A stretch of DNA of 31,652 nucleotides from NCBI GenBank assembly GCA_036389955.1, contig DASVVJ010000571.1, positions 1 through 31,652 on the forward strand, given 5' to 3'. Source of the stretch: DATHBR01 sp036389955. GTDB taxonomy: Bacteria > Myxococcota > Myxococcia > Myxococcales > Myxococcaceae. Within the stretch, counting starts at the first letter, position 1. Every line of letters starts with the position of its first letter. The position numbers and the translations under genes are program-made. Below, piece after piece: positions 24,233-31,652 of this stretch. Below the pieces are notes generated by a model. That model was not told the origin of the DNA. It saw only the letters and a program-made list of their open reading frames with translations, and searched no databases.

Positions 24233-26416
24233 ATGCAGGAATTGCGCAGCCAGGTGGCTGGGCTCCGAGGTTCTTTGGAGTCCTTCGAAGCGGGCGTGCC
24301 CGCCCGTCTCCAGTCCGCCAAGGCCGAGCTGGAAACACTCGTAGGCGGCCTCACCTCCGCCATTTCGACGCTTCGCCCCGAGGTGCAGTCCACCGTCTCG
24401 GAGCTCGCCACAAAGGTGGGCAAGCTCGACACCGAGCTGGCGGCGCTGGAGCTGAAGGAGCTCTGGGGGAACTTCTCCACCCTGGCGTCGGAGCTGCTCT
24501 CCACGCGCACGGAGCTGGACACCGCTGCCCAGCGCGTGCAGGGCACGATCGACAGCGTGCCCTCCGAAGTCGGGCCCCGCTGCGAGTCCTTGGAGGCGAA
24601 AGCCCAGGGCTCCAGTCAGGCGGCAAGCTCGCGTGTGGAGTCCTTGCAACAGCAGGTGACGCAGCGCTGCGAGGCCATGGCCGCGGAGCTGGAAGCCAGG
24701 CTTCAGGCGCGTGCCGCCGCTCTCCCCAAGGCCCCGGACAGCCAGCAGCCCTCCGCGGAGGCGCTTGCGGAGCTCGAGTCCCGCCGGGCACGGGGCCATG
24801 CCGCCATCGAGCGCACCCGCTCGGAGCTGACGCAGGCTCTTCAGGCCACGAGCGCCCAGATCACCGCCGCCGTGGAAGGACTGCTGGGCCAGGTCCGCCC
24901 GGTGCGCGAGGCGGCTCAGTCCTGGGCCACTCAGCGCTCGGGTGAGCTGGAGGCCGTGGCCAAGCCTTCCGCTCAGTCCCTGGAGGCACTCCAGGGAGAG
25001 ACCGCGGCGGCCGGCGAGGCCGGACAGGCCGACCTTCAGCAGCAGGTGGAGACGCTGCGCGCGGGGCTCACGCCGGTCCGCGGTCAGCTGGAGACCACCG
25101 AGAAAAGCGCCGAGGCACTCGTTGACCCTCTCGAGAAGGACGTTGGCCAGAACCTCGAGCAGGGAAAGGTGCAGGCCACCACGGCGCTCGACACCCTGGA
25201 GAAGGCGATCGCGGGCCAGCTCTCGCCCGTGCTCGATCAGGTCACGGCCGTGGAACGCCTCCTCGAGCAGGTGGAGAAGCAGCTGAAGGCAATCGTCTCC
25301 CAGGTGAGCCAGGCCATCGAAACCCTTGTCCAGGGCGCGCTCGCCACGCTGGCGGCTCTGCGCGCTTCGCTTCAGAAGACCGTCGAGGCCGCCTTCTCCA
25401 CACTGGACGGGGTGGTGGCTCGGCTGAATGGGTTCCAGCAACAGCTTCAGGAGCTTTTCACCCCGCTGTCCGAGCAGCTTGAGAAGCTCCAGTCCCTCTT
25501 CCAGAGCGTGGTCAGCTCCCTCCAGGCGCTGCTGACCCGGGCCGTGGATCTGCTGGACGCCATTCCCGCCTCCAACCTCCCCAAGCCCCTGGTGCAACCC
25601 GCCACCAAGTCCATCAATCAGGTGGTGACGCAAATTTCAACGCAGCTCGGCACTCTCTCCAGCCAGGCGGCCCAGCAGATTCAATCGGTGCAGCAGCAGA
25701 TTCAGAAGCAGGTGGGAACGGTTCGCTCTCAGGCCCTGGACCAGGTGGAGTCCCTGCAGCAGCAGCTCCTGCAGCAGGTGGAGACGATCACCCAGTCCAT
25801 CATGGGAGCCGTGGATCAGGTGGTGGCACAGGCAGAGCAGGCGATGGCCGCCGCCGTTCAGCAGATCGGCACCGTGCGCGACCAGGGCGCCGAGCAGATG
25901 AAGGCCATGAAGCAGCAGGTGGCCCAGCGAGTCGAGTCCTTGAAGGGCCAGGTGGAGCAGGGGCTTGGCAGGCTTGAGGAGAAGCTCGATGCGGGCATTC
26001 AAGGCTCGCTGGAGTCAATGAAGTCCGCGCGAGACAGTGCCGAGCAGCGGCTGGAGTCCACCCGCTCCCAGCTGAAGGCCAGCCTGGAGAAGACTCGCGG
26101 CTCGGTCGGCTCGGCGCTTGAGAAGGCTCAGCAGTCGCGCGCCCGCGTGGAGTCTACGGTCACCGCTCAGTCCCAGAAAGCGCTGGCCGCGTTCCGCCAG
26201 AAGGCGGAGCAGGTGAAGAGCAACACGACGCAGCAGCTGAACCGCATCGAAGAGGGCGCCTCCGAGGCCCGGCCTCAAGTGCTCTCTCCGATCGAGGGAC
26301 TCGAGGGCCGGCTTCAGGACGACACCCTCACGGCCCAGCCACTCGAGGTGGCCGAGGCCCAGGTAGGCAGGAGCCTGGACGCGCTGGGCGTCCAGCTCCA
26401 ATCACTTGCTGGCTGA
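24233..26416 (+). CDS. Large all-helical hendecad-repeat protein, T6SS spike companion
   Basis: Predicted 727-residue protein with no signal, no membrane span and no recognisable catalytic domain. It is Gln/Glu/Ala/Ser/Leu-rich and helical almost throughout, with one Pro-rich break at about residues 444-458. From residue 475 it can be written as about 17 consecutive 11-residue units with a hydrophobic residue at position 1 of nearly each (LSSQAAQQIQS, VQQQIQKQVGT, VRSQALDQVES, LQQQLLQQVET). This is the periodicity of apolipoprotein/LEA-like helices and of hendecad coiled coils. Only two Cys. The ATG at 24233 has GGAGG seven bases upstream and is 24 bases from the vgrG-like stop, so the pair is almost surely co-transcribed. 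It may be cargo, an adaptor, or a tail-associated structural protein. Confidence 0.75.
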   Translation: MQELRSQVAGLRGSLESFEAGVPARLQSAKAELETLVGGLTSAISTLRPEVQSTVSELATKVGKLDTELAALELKELWGNFSTLASELLSTRTELDTAAQRVQGTIDSVPSEVGPRCESLEAKAQGSSQAASSRVESLQQQVTQRCEAMAAELEARLQARAAALPKAPDSQQPSAEALAELESRRARGHAAIERTRSELTQALQATSAQITAAVEGLLGQVRPVREAAQSWATQRSGELEAVAKPSAQSLEALQGETAAAGEAGQADLQQQVETLRAGLTPVRGQLETTEKSAEALVDPLEKDVGQNLEQGKVQATTALDTLEKAIAGQLSPVLDQVTAVERLLEQVEKQLKAIVSQVSQAIETLVQGALATLAALRASLQKTVEAAFSTLDGVVARLNGFQQQLQELFTPLSEQLEKLQSLFQSVVSSLQALLTRAVDLLDAIPASNLPKPLVQPATKSINQVVTQISTQLGTLSSQAAQQIQSVQQQIQKQVGTVRSQALDQVESLQQQLLQQVETITQSIMGAVDQVVAQAEQAMAAAVQQIGTVRDQGAEQMKAMKQQVAQRVESLKGQVEQGLGRLEEKLDAGIQGSLESMKSARDSAEQRLESTRSQLKASLEKTRGSVGSALEKAQQSRARVESTVTAQSQKALAAFRQKAEQVKSNTTQQLNRIEEGASEARPQVLSPIEGLEGRLQDDTLTAQPLEVAEAQVGRSLDALGVQLQSLAG

Positions 26417-26890
26417 GGCCGCGGCCCCCAGCGCGGGCGCCTCTTGCTGAGGTGCCTGCTCTGTGGGAGCACTGTTGAGGGTTTTGCCCCCGTCCTGGAT
26501 GCGACTGCCCTCCAGGTTGATGTCCACGGTGCCTGGCACCATGGCATCCAGCAGCGTCTGCCAGGCCCCATCCGGCGAGGTGAAGAGGAAGGACACCGCC
26601 ACTGGCAGCGTCTGGGGAACCTGCACGTTCACCTGCCGGGTTCTGCCCGGGTAGACCACCGAGGAGTGCAGCACAGCCTCATCGGGGCTGACGACCTTGT
26701 CCACCACCTCGTCATAGGACTGGCTCAGGTACGCCTTGGGATCCACGGCGCGGACCACCATGTAGACCGGCCGGGACTGGTTGGTATTGGGAGCGGCCTT
26801 GACGTTGATGGTGAGCTGGCCCGGCACGCAGCCAACTCCCCACAGCATCATGAACAGCCCGATCTTCTCTCCTGCTCTGCGCATGCTCAC
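26402..26890 (-). CDS. tssJ: T6SS outer-membrane lipoprotein TssJ
   Basis: Predicted 162-residue lipoprotein; the Cys in WGVGC (residue 21) follows a hydrophobic core, though the -3 Gly is not typical. The mature part has the TssJ β-sandwich pattern: GQLTINVKAAPNTNQ, SRPVYMVVRAVD, an exposed loop around KAYLSQSYDEVVD, and PGRTRQVNVQVP. TssJ anchors the TssJLM membrane complex to the outer membrane. I prefer the GTG at 26890, which overlaps the tssM stop (GTGA) and has GGAGG eight bases upstream; an ATG at 26884 is an alternative. Its last 15 bases overlap the 3' end of the convergent helical-protein gene. Confidence 0.85.
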   Translation of the reverse strand: MSMRRAGEKIGLFMMLWGVGCVPGQLTINVKAAPNTNQSRPVYMVVRAVDPKAYLSQSYDEVVDKVVSPDEAVLHSSVVYPGRTRQVNVQVPQTLPVAVSFLFTSPDGAWQTLLDAMVPGTVDINLEGSRIQDGGKTLNSAPTEQAPQQEAPALGAAASASK

Positions 26891-29800
26891 AGCGACAACC
26901 TCCGGAACGGAATCCAAGGCTCACCTCTCACGCCAAAACGGATCTCCACGCCCCGCTGACGGGAGCCGCTTCGCCCCTGCATCAGCGTCCACGTCCACTG
27001 CCTACCGTCCTTGGCGCTCGCTGCCTCCAGCAGGCGGAAGCAGGCCCAGAACGAGCGGGAGACCTCCTGCGCGCGGTAGTCCCGCTCATCGGTGAGGGGA
27101 GAGCGGAACTCCAGGCCGATGGACGCCGGCTGCGGATCCCACCAACTCAGGGGGAACTCCTCCCAGGTGGGGTTCTGGTTGAAGCTGAACGCCGTCGCCT
27201 TCCCACACTTGAGATAGGACATGGTGACGAAGGCGTCACTGACCGGCGAGGGAGGCAGCGGCTGCGGCAGCACCTGCAGTGAGAGGGCTTGCGGCTTGCC
27301 CTCCTTGTCCCACAGCAGGTGCGTCAGCTCGGAGAGATGGTTGAGCGTCTCCAGCATCTGCGGAGGCACCCGAAGCCGGTTCTGGAGCGGCCCGCGCAGC
27401 GACCAGGTCGTTCCCTGCACCGTGCACAGGGGCGCCACCACCCGCTCGACGAATTGCCAGAAGGCGCCATTCTTGGGGTGCAGCATCTCCAACTCGCTGG
27501 GCTCCACCTCCATGGTGGACTCGAAAGTGAAGGGGTAGCGCCCCAGCAGGGGCTTGAGGTTATTGGCCCACTCCTGCTCCCACTGCGCAGCCAGCGCCGT
27601 CTCGACCTCCTCCTGCCCCAACTCCATCGCCACCAGGAAGGGCCGACGGAAGGGCTCACGGAACTCGCCCAGAATGCCCTGCTCGTTCAGCCATGCATCC
27701 ACCTTGCTCAGGTAAGAGTCCTTCTCCTCCAGCAGCATCGGGAGCACGGCCCGTCCCAGGGGTGTCAGCATCCCAGGGAGTCGTGAGGCATTCCCCGCCG
27801 CGCTCTGGACCGTGGCTGCCGGAACGCTGGCCGCGGCGATTGCTCCCTCCGTCATGGAGCCGCCGCCGGACCGGGTTCCCTTGGAGATCTCCGCGTGGAA
27901 CTGCGACACGAGCAGCAGATAGGGCGTCAGCTTGTCGTAATTGCCATCGCCTTCCTTGTCCTCCTTGAGCAGAAGAATGAGCGGCTGGAAGGGAGCCAGG
28001 GCGTTGCGCAGCGAGTCGTAGTACTCGCCCTCCAAGGTGCCCAGGTTGGCACCGGTGGTCACCGAGCGGAGCATGTCCACCAGCCGCGATGAGGGCTGGG
28101 AGAGCTCCTCGAATCTGGCGCGCAACTCCATCCGGCTCGCGGCGTCGAACTCGTGGCCGGTGATGGTGGCGGCGAGCCGCTCCCGGTAGATCTTGGCGAA
28201 CTCGTTCATCCGCTCCAGCACGTACTGCTTGCGCTCTGTCTCCTGCTCGAGCGTCAGGTGCCCATCGCTCAGCCGCTTTCCGAAATTGTCCACCAGCGGT
28301 TTGATCTCGGAAGTGAACCGGCTTCGCTCCGTCAGCAGGAACTCAGCGGTGCGCTGGCGCCCACTCACCGCTGCCTTGGAGTTGCCGAAGAAGCCTCCGG
28401 GAGTCTTCTCCTGAGCGCTGATGACCTTGCTCAGCAACTGGCGCGACACCTTCTGAGGAACGAACTCGAAAGGCTCGCCCAGCACGTCGATGCGCAGCCG
28501 AGCGTCTCCATCCGCGGGAGTGAACAGCCCACTTGAGAGGGTAAGGACCTCCGCCCAGGACATCTTCTGCACGGCCTCGATGCCCTGGTAGGCCTCCTTC
28601 TCCATGCGCAGAACGGCCTGGAGCATGGCCTGGTTGTCCTGCTGCCACTTCAGGGCCTGCAGGGTGTTCCTCACGCCTGAGAGCGTCTTCTCATTGACGC
28701 CTGTTTCAGAGGCATTGAGTAGGTCCAGCACCAGCTGGGACGAGGCGTAGGCGCTGCTCTCGGCCAGGAGGTCCTGCAGGTACTGCCGCTCCTTCGCCAG
28801 CTCCTCCCACTCCTGGGGATTCACCTCCTCTTTGTCCAGCAGCTCCGACAGGCGCCGGAAGTGGCCCTGCCAGGGCTTCAGATGGCTCTCCACCGTCAGA
28901 TATTGGAAGGGCCAGCGCGTCCAGGGCTCGGCGGCCCCCGTGGTGGAGACGGTCCACGGCGTGTCACTGGCCACGACGTAGTCACCGACCACGGCATGGT
29001 CCAGCCCGAGCGTCTTCACCCAGGTCTCGTCCTTGGACCGGGCGCCTACCTCAGAGAGGTTCAGCCCCAGAGAGGTGGCCCAGGCCCAGCGCTGTGAATG
29101 TTCAGACTTCAGGCTGCCGAGCATGAAGCGGCCCAGCTCGTCGTCCCGCGAGGAGTGAGCGAGCGCCAGCAGGTAGAGCACGTGCTCGGGGCGGCACAGA
29201 TTCTCGGCCTTGCATGCGGCCTTCTCCAGGCCTCCGTCCGCGTAGTTCTCCAGCGCTGACGCGGTCGAGGGAGGCTTGCAGCCGGGAATCTGGCTCGCGC
29301 ACTGGGTGCATTGCTGCTGGCACTGCTTGATGAGCGGCCGCAGGTAGAAGTTGCGGAGGATGTCCGACATGTTCCGGCGCAGCGTCGCCAGGTCACCGGT
29401 GAAGCTGCTGCGCAGAGGGGGCCAGTACGCCGTCGCCCGCCACAGGTCCTCCATGGCGGCCATGGCGTCACGTCCCCGCTGCTCCAGCATGGGCCCCTCG
29501 ACGGACAGCCCCGCCTTCTGCAGCCGCGTCACCGTGTCGTCGAACTTGGTGATCTCCTGCTGGGCCTTGTGCAGCAGGTTCCGGAAGTGGGTATAGGCGG
29601 CCAGCACGGGCAGACACCCCACGGCGAGCAGGACGGCACACCGCACCAGGTGCTTGCGCTGGTAGCTGGCCTGCAGCCGCGCGGGCGCCACTTCGGCTTT
29701 CAGCTCGAAGGTGCCCACCGCGCGTGCCTCGGGGGTGGAGGAGGAGAAGTAGGCCCGGGTCAGGTTGAGCGGCAGTGAGAGCCGTCCCCCCTCCCGCAGG

Positions 29801-30906
29801 GCGGTGATGAAGCGGGTGAGGGCGGCGAGCGGCTGGTGGATGCGCGAGTAGAACGCCTCCATGCGCTCGAAGGCCTCCAGCGGCAGCGAGGTCAGTCCGG
29901 CGGCGAGGTACTTCTCCAGCGACCGCATGGTCGCGTCCAGCTGGTGTTCCTCTCCGGGCTTGGGAAGCTCGAAGTGGAGCGGCTCTCCGTAGGCGCGCAG
30001 CTCCCGCGCGAAGTCCACGAAGCCTTCCATCTCATCCATATGCGTCAGGCACAGGCGCGTCTCGACAGGGGCCTGACACGCCTCGGAGACGAGGTTGATC
30101 TTTCCCCGCAGCAGGTGGGCCACGCGGCGCACCTCGTCGGCCGGGGTGTTGGTCAGCCAGTGGACGTCGACCGCCACCACGACCAAAGCCTGCCGCCGGT
30201 TGAAGCTGGCCTTCCACAGTCGCGACAGGGCACGCAGCGCCTGCTTGGAGCCGTCCTCGAGCAGCGGGGCCGACACCTCATGCACGACGGATTCCGGCCC
30301 CAGGTACATCTGCAGCAGCGGATCGTCCATGCAGCTGGGCATGAACTGGCTGGCTTGCCGTTGCCAGTCCACGTCCAGCTCGATGAGACGAGTCTTTCCA
30401 CTTCCCGCCGGCCCCAGCACTACCACGGTGGGCAGATCGCTGATGGCGGCCTGCTTGCGCCACGGCTGCATCGCCAGGAAACGGTCGCGGATGTTCAGCA
30501 TCCGGTTGCGCTCCATCGGCTTGGGAGCGGGCGCGGCCTTCACGCCACGCTTCTTGCGCTTGCGCCACCACCAGATCCCCGCGGCGGCCGCGGCCACGAC
30601 AAGCAGGATGCCGAGCACCACCAGGCCAATCTCAATCGGAGACCAGGACGCGTCCGTCTGCTCGGGCGCGGTGGGTGGTATTCCCTCGGAGGTGCGCTGC
30701 TGCGCCGCGGGCGGCCGGGCTGCCTGCTGAGGAGCTGGCGGCGAGACCTGGGCAGGGGGCTGCGAGGGTTGGGGCAACACCTGTGGCTGTACTGGCGCTG
30801 GGGCTTGGAGTGGCCCTGGCGGAAGCGCCTGCGGTGTTGACGGAGGGGACACCTGTTGGGGTGTCTGGGATTGCACCTGCTGCGGTATCTGAAACGCGAC
30901 TTCCAT
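26887..30906 (-). CDS. tssM: T6SS inner-membrane protein TssM (IcmF)
   Basis: Predicted 1339-residue protein, the core of the T6SS membrane complex. A Pro/Gln-rich segment (residues about 7-85) precedes a single membrane helix (91-113) followed by RKRKKR. Then comes the NTPase-like cytoplasmic domain with Walker A GPAGSGKT (165-172), a second membrane helix near 417-437, and a long periplasmic part of the IcmF type ending in β-rich DUF1215-like sequence (QVSRSFWACFRLLEAA). Family members usually have two N-terminal helices, so the first hairpin is reduced to one here. The ATG at 30906 was chosen; a GTG at 30909 is eight bases from GGAGG and equally possible. The stop overlaps tssJ's start. 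Confidence 0.9.
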   Translation of the reverse strand: MEVAFQIPQQVQSQTPQQVSPPSTPQALPPGPLQAPAPVQPQVLPQPSQPPAQVSPPAPQQAARPPAAQQRTSEGIPPTAPEQTDASWSPIEIGLVVLGILLVVAAAAAGIWWWRKRKKRGVKAAPAPKPMERNRMLNIRDRFLAMQPWRKQAAISDLPTVVVLGPAGSGKTRLIELDVDWQRQASQFMPSCMDDPLLQMYLGPESVVHEVSAPLLEDGSKQALRALSRLWKASFNRRQALVVVAVDVHWLTNTPADEVRRVAHLLRGKINLVSEACQAPVETRLCLTHMDEMEGFVDFARELRAYGEPLHFELPKPGEEHQLDATMRSLEKYLAAGLTSLPLEAFERMEAFYSRIHQPLAALTRFITALREGGRLSLPLNLTRAYFSSSTPEARAVGTFELKAEVAPARLQASYQRKHLVRCAVLLAVGCLPVLAAYTHFRNLLHKAQQEITKFDDTVTRLQKAGLSVEGPMLEQRGRDAMAAMEDLWRATAYWPPLRSSFTGDLATLRRNMSDILRNFYLRPLIKQCQQQCTQCASQIPGCKPPSTASALENYADGGLEKAACKAENLCRPEHVLYLLALAHSSRDDELGRFMLGSLKSEHSQRWAWATSLGLNLSEVGARSKDETWVKTLGLDHAVVGDYVVASDTPWTVSTTGAAEPWTRWPFQYLTVESHLKPWQGHFRRLSELLDKEEVNPQEWEELAKERQYLQDLLAESSAYASSQLVLDLLNASETGVNEKTLSGVRNTLQALKWQQDNQAMLQAVLRMEKEAYQGIEAVQKMSWAEVLTLSSGLFTPADGDARLRIDVLGEPFEFVPQKVSRQLLSKVISAQEKTPGGFFGNSKAAVSGRQRTAEFLLTERSRFTSEIKPLVDNFGKRLSDGHLTLEQETERKQYVLERMNEFAKIYRERLAATITGHEFDAASRMELRARFEELSQPSSRLVDMLRSVTTGANLGTLEGEYYDSLRNALAPFQPLILLLKEDKEGDGNYDKLTPYLLLVSQFHAEISKGTRSGGGSMTEGAIAAASVPAATVQSAAGNASRLPGMLTPLGRAVLPMLLEEKDSYLSKVDAWLNEQGILGEFREPFRRPFLVAMELGQEEVETALAAQWEQEWANNLKPLLGRYPFTFESTMEVEPSELEMLHPKNGAFWQFVERVVAPLCTVQGTTWSLRGPLQNRLRVPPQMLETLNHLSELTHLLWDKEGKPQALSLQVLPQPLPPSPVSDAFVTMSYLKCGKATAFSFNQNPTWEEFPLSWWDPQPASIGLEFRSPLTDERDYRAQEVSRSFWACFRLLEAASAKDGRQWTWTLMQGRSGSRQRGVEIRFGVRGEPWIPFRRLSL

Positions 30907-30926
30907 CACCTGACGAGCCTCCCTGC

Positions 30927-31247
30927 TTACTTCGGACTGGAGTCCCCTCGCGCCGCGAGGTGCAGCGCTTCCAGGACGTCCTCCATCTGATCCAGCACAC
31001 CCATCAACCTGGCCTGACGCTCCTGCTGCTCCTGGGGCGGGGGACGCACGCATCCGGGACTGGGCTCGAGCGCCGCGAGCTGCTGGCGCGCCTCCTCCAG
31101 CAGGGGCTCCACGCCCACTCGCAGCGGACCCAGCCGCAGCGCGATGGCCTGCTCCAGCCGCGAGAGCGCCTCCGAAGCGGAGACCTCCTTCGCCGGGAGG
31201 CGGGGTTGCATGCTCTTGAACTCGTCATCACTGCGAAGAGGCCGCAT
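30927..31247 (-). CDS. Accessory protein of unknown function in the T6SS operon
   Basis: A 106-residue protein between tssL and tssM, 18 bases after the former and 20 bases before the latter, clearly in the same transcript. It is soluble, with no signal, and appears helical: an Ala/Glu/Leu-rich stretch (SEALSRLEQAIALRLG, VEPLLEEARQQLAALE), a Pro/Gln break, and a second helix (RLMGVLDQMEDVLEALHL). I do not recognise it as a standard Tss or Tag protein. The ATG at 31247 has GGAG seven bases upstream. Confidence 0.7.
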   Translation of the reverse strand: MRPLRSDDEFKSMQPRLPAKEVSASEALSRLEQAIALRLGPLRVGVEPLLEEARQQLAALEPSPGCVRPPPQEQQERQARLMGVLDQMEDVLEALHLAARGDSSPK

Positions 31248-31265
31248 CCGATGCTCCGCCCATGC

Positions 31266-31652
31266 TCAGGTGTTCGACAGCCACCACAGCGTCACGGGCA
31301 GCAGCACCACGACGAGCGTGGCCACCAGGTAGTAGCGCACGGGGAACTCGTAGATGGGCATCAGCTCCGCGGCCTGTGTGGCGGAAGGAACCCCCGGAGG
31401 AGGCGGCCGGGGGATGCGGGCCTTGAGCCGCTCCCGGTACTCGTGCAGCTTGGCCGCGTTGTCCGCGTGCCGGCCCTCGAAGCCCCCTTGCAGACAGAAG
31501 TAGAACATCTCGAGGAGCAGCGGCGGCGTGTCCGCGTGGTTCAACCGGGCCTCTGCCAGGTCGAAGAAGAGATCGCCTCCCGAGTCCTGACCGAAGAGGC
31601 GCTGCTGCAGCAGTGGCCAGAGCGGCTGTTCAGCCTGGCAGAGCCGGCGCAG
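31266..31652 (-). CDS. tssL: T6SS inner-membrane protein TssL (DotU), cut by right window edge
   Basis: The last 128 residues are visible; the frame is open to the edge. The visible part starts LWPLLQQRLFGQD, continues with GGDLFFDLAEARL, then LLLEMFYFCLQGGFEGRH and AKLHEYRERL. These are the hallmark helices of DotU/TssL, in which FFxLL and [EL]-[LM]-[YF]-x-C-L-x-x-GFEG[RK] are conserved. A single C-terminal membrane helix (YYLVATLVVVLLPVTLWWL) ends the protein, as in the family. TssL pairs with TssM in the inner membrane. A TTG at 31544 is in frame but internal. Confidence 0.9.
   Translation of the reverse strand: MRRLCQAEQPLWPLLQQRLFGQDSGGDLFFDLAEARLNHADTPPLLLEMFYFCLQGGFEGRHADNAAKLHEYRERLKARIPRPPPPGVPSATQAAELMPIYEFPVRYYLVATLVVVLLPVTLWWLSNT

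Noticed and set aside
24086..25633. Leu/Gly-rich open frame on the minus strand opposite the helical companion
   Set aside because: It mirrors the repeats of the real gene in reverse. No ribosome-binding site, and its composition is unlike the neighbours.
25030..25930. Repeated CAGCAGCAGGTGGAG-like strings, considered as DNA repeats
   Set aside because: They follow from the Gln-rich 11-residue protein repeats and drift at the base level.
1..31652. tRNA, rRNA, CRISPR arrays, insertion sequences, integrases
   Set aside because: Looked for T-loop-like GTTCGAATCC strings, regular short repeats and transposase-like frames; none found.

Overview
The window is chromosomal DNA of very high GC content, with strong third-position GC bias, several lipoprotein genes, a PilZ protein, an orphan ParA, a DNRLRE/beta-propeller lipoprotein and part of a type VI secretion (T6SS) locus. 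This mix points to a myxobacterium, most likely of the Cystobacter/Stigmatella/Hyalangium/Archangium/Myxococcus group. That placement is inference from gene content and style, not from a marker gene. No tRNA, rRNA, CRISPR array, insertion sequence or integrase was seen.

Left part (1-6.4 kb). A DUF763 gene enters from the left edge and overlaps tail-to-tail with a membrane-anchored metallophosphoesterase. Upstream of the phosphoesterase, in the same operon, is a free-standing copy of a domain otherwise known from GMC/cholesterol-oxidase-type proteins. An orphan ParA-type ATPase follows, then a 4-base-overlapping pair (lipoprotein plus 79-residue protein) and a beta-propeller lipoprotein, all on the minus strand.

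Middle (6.4-19.9 kb). A PilZ protein is divergent from a rightward group: a one-pass small membrane protein, a sphingosine-1-phosphate-lyase-like PLP enzyme, a DUF819 permease translationally coupled to it (TGATG), and a peptidoglycan-binding/NlpC-P60 hydrolase. Two secreted minus-strand genes follow, for an allene-oxide-cyclase-like barrel and a DNRLRE/propeller lipoprotein. A divergent plus-strand pair comes next (a phytase-esterase-like lipoprotein and an unknown protein). Then comes a minus-strand operon of response regulator, ABC ATPase and ABC permease. About 900 bases of gene-poor sequence hold a decayed amidohydrolase 3' end and two small hypothetical genes. Strong GC-rich hairpins sit between convergent genes.

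Right part (20-31.65 kb). An M3 metallopeptidase lipoprotein is divergent from a two-gene spike module: a strongly diverged VgrG-like protein and a 727-residue all-helical protein. These converge, with overlapping 3' ends, on an operon for the T6SS membrane complex: tssL (cut by the right edge), a 106-residue unknown, tssM and tssJ. The most interesting observation is that the VgrG-like protein ends not in the usual repetitive beta-helix but in an 11-residue-periodic amphipathic helix. The next gene carries the same hendecad periodicity for at least 17 repeats. This suggests a spike and companion that pair through extended helices. The TssM also has an unusual Pro/Gln-rich N-terminus in front of a single first membrane segment.
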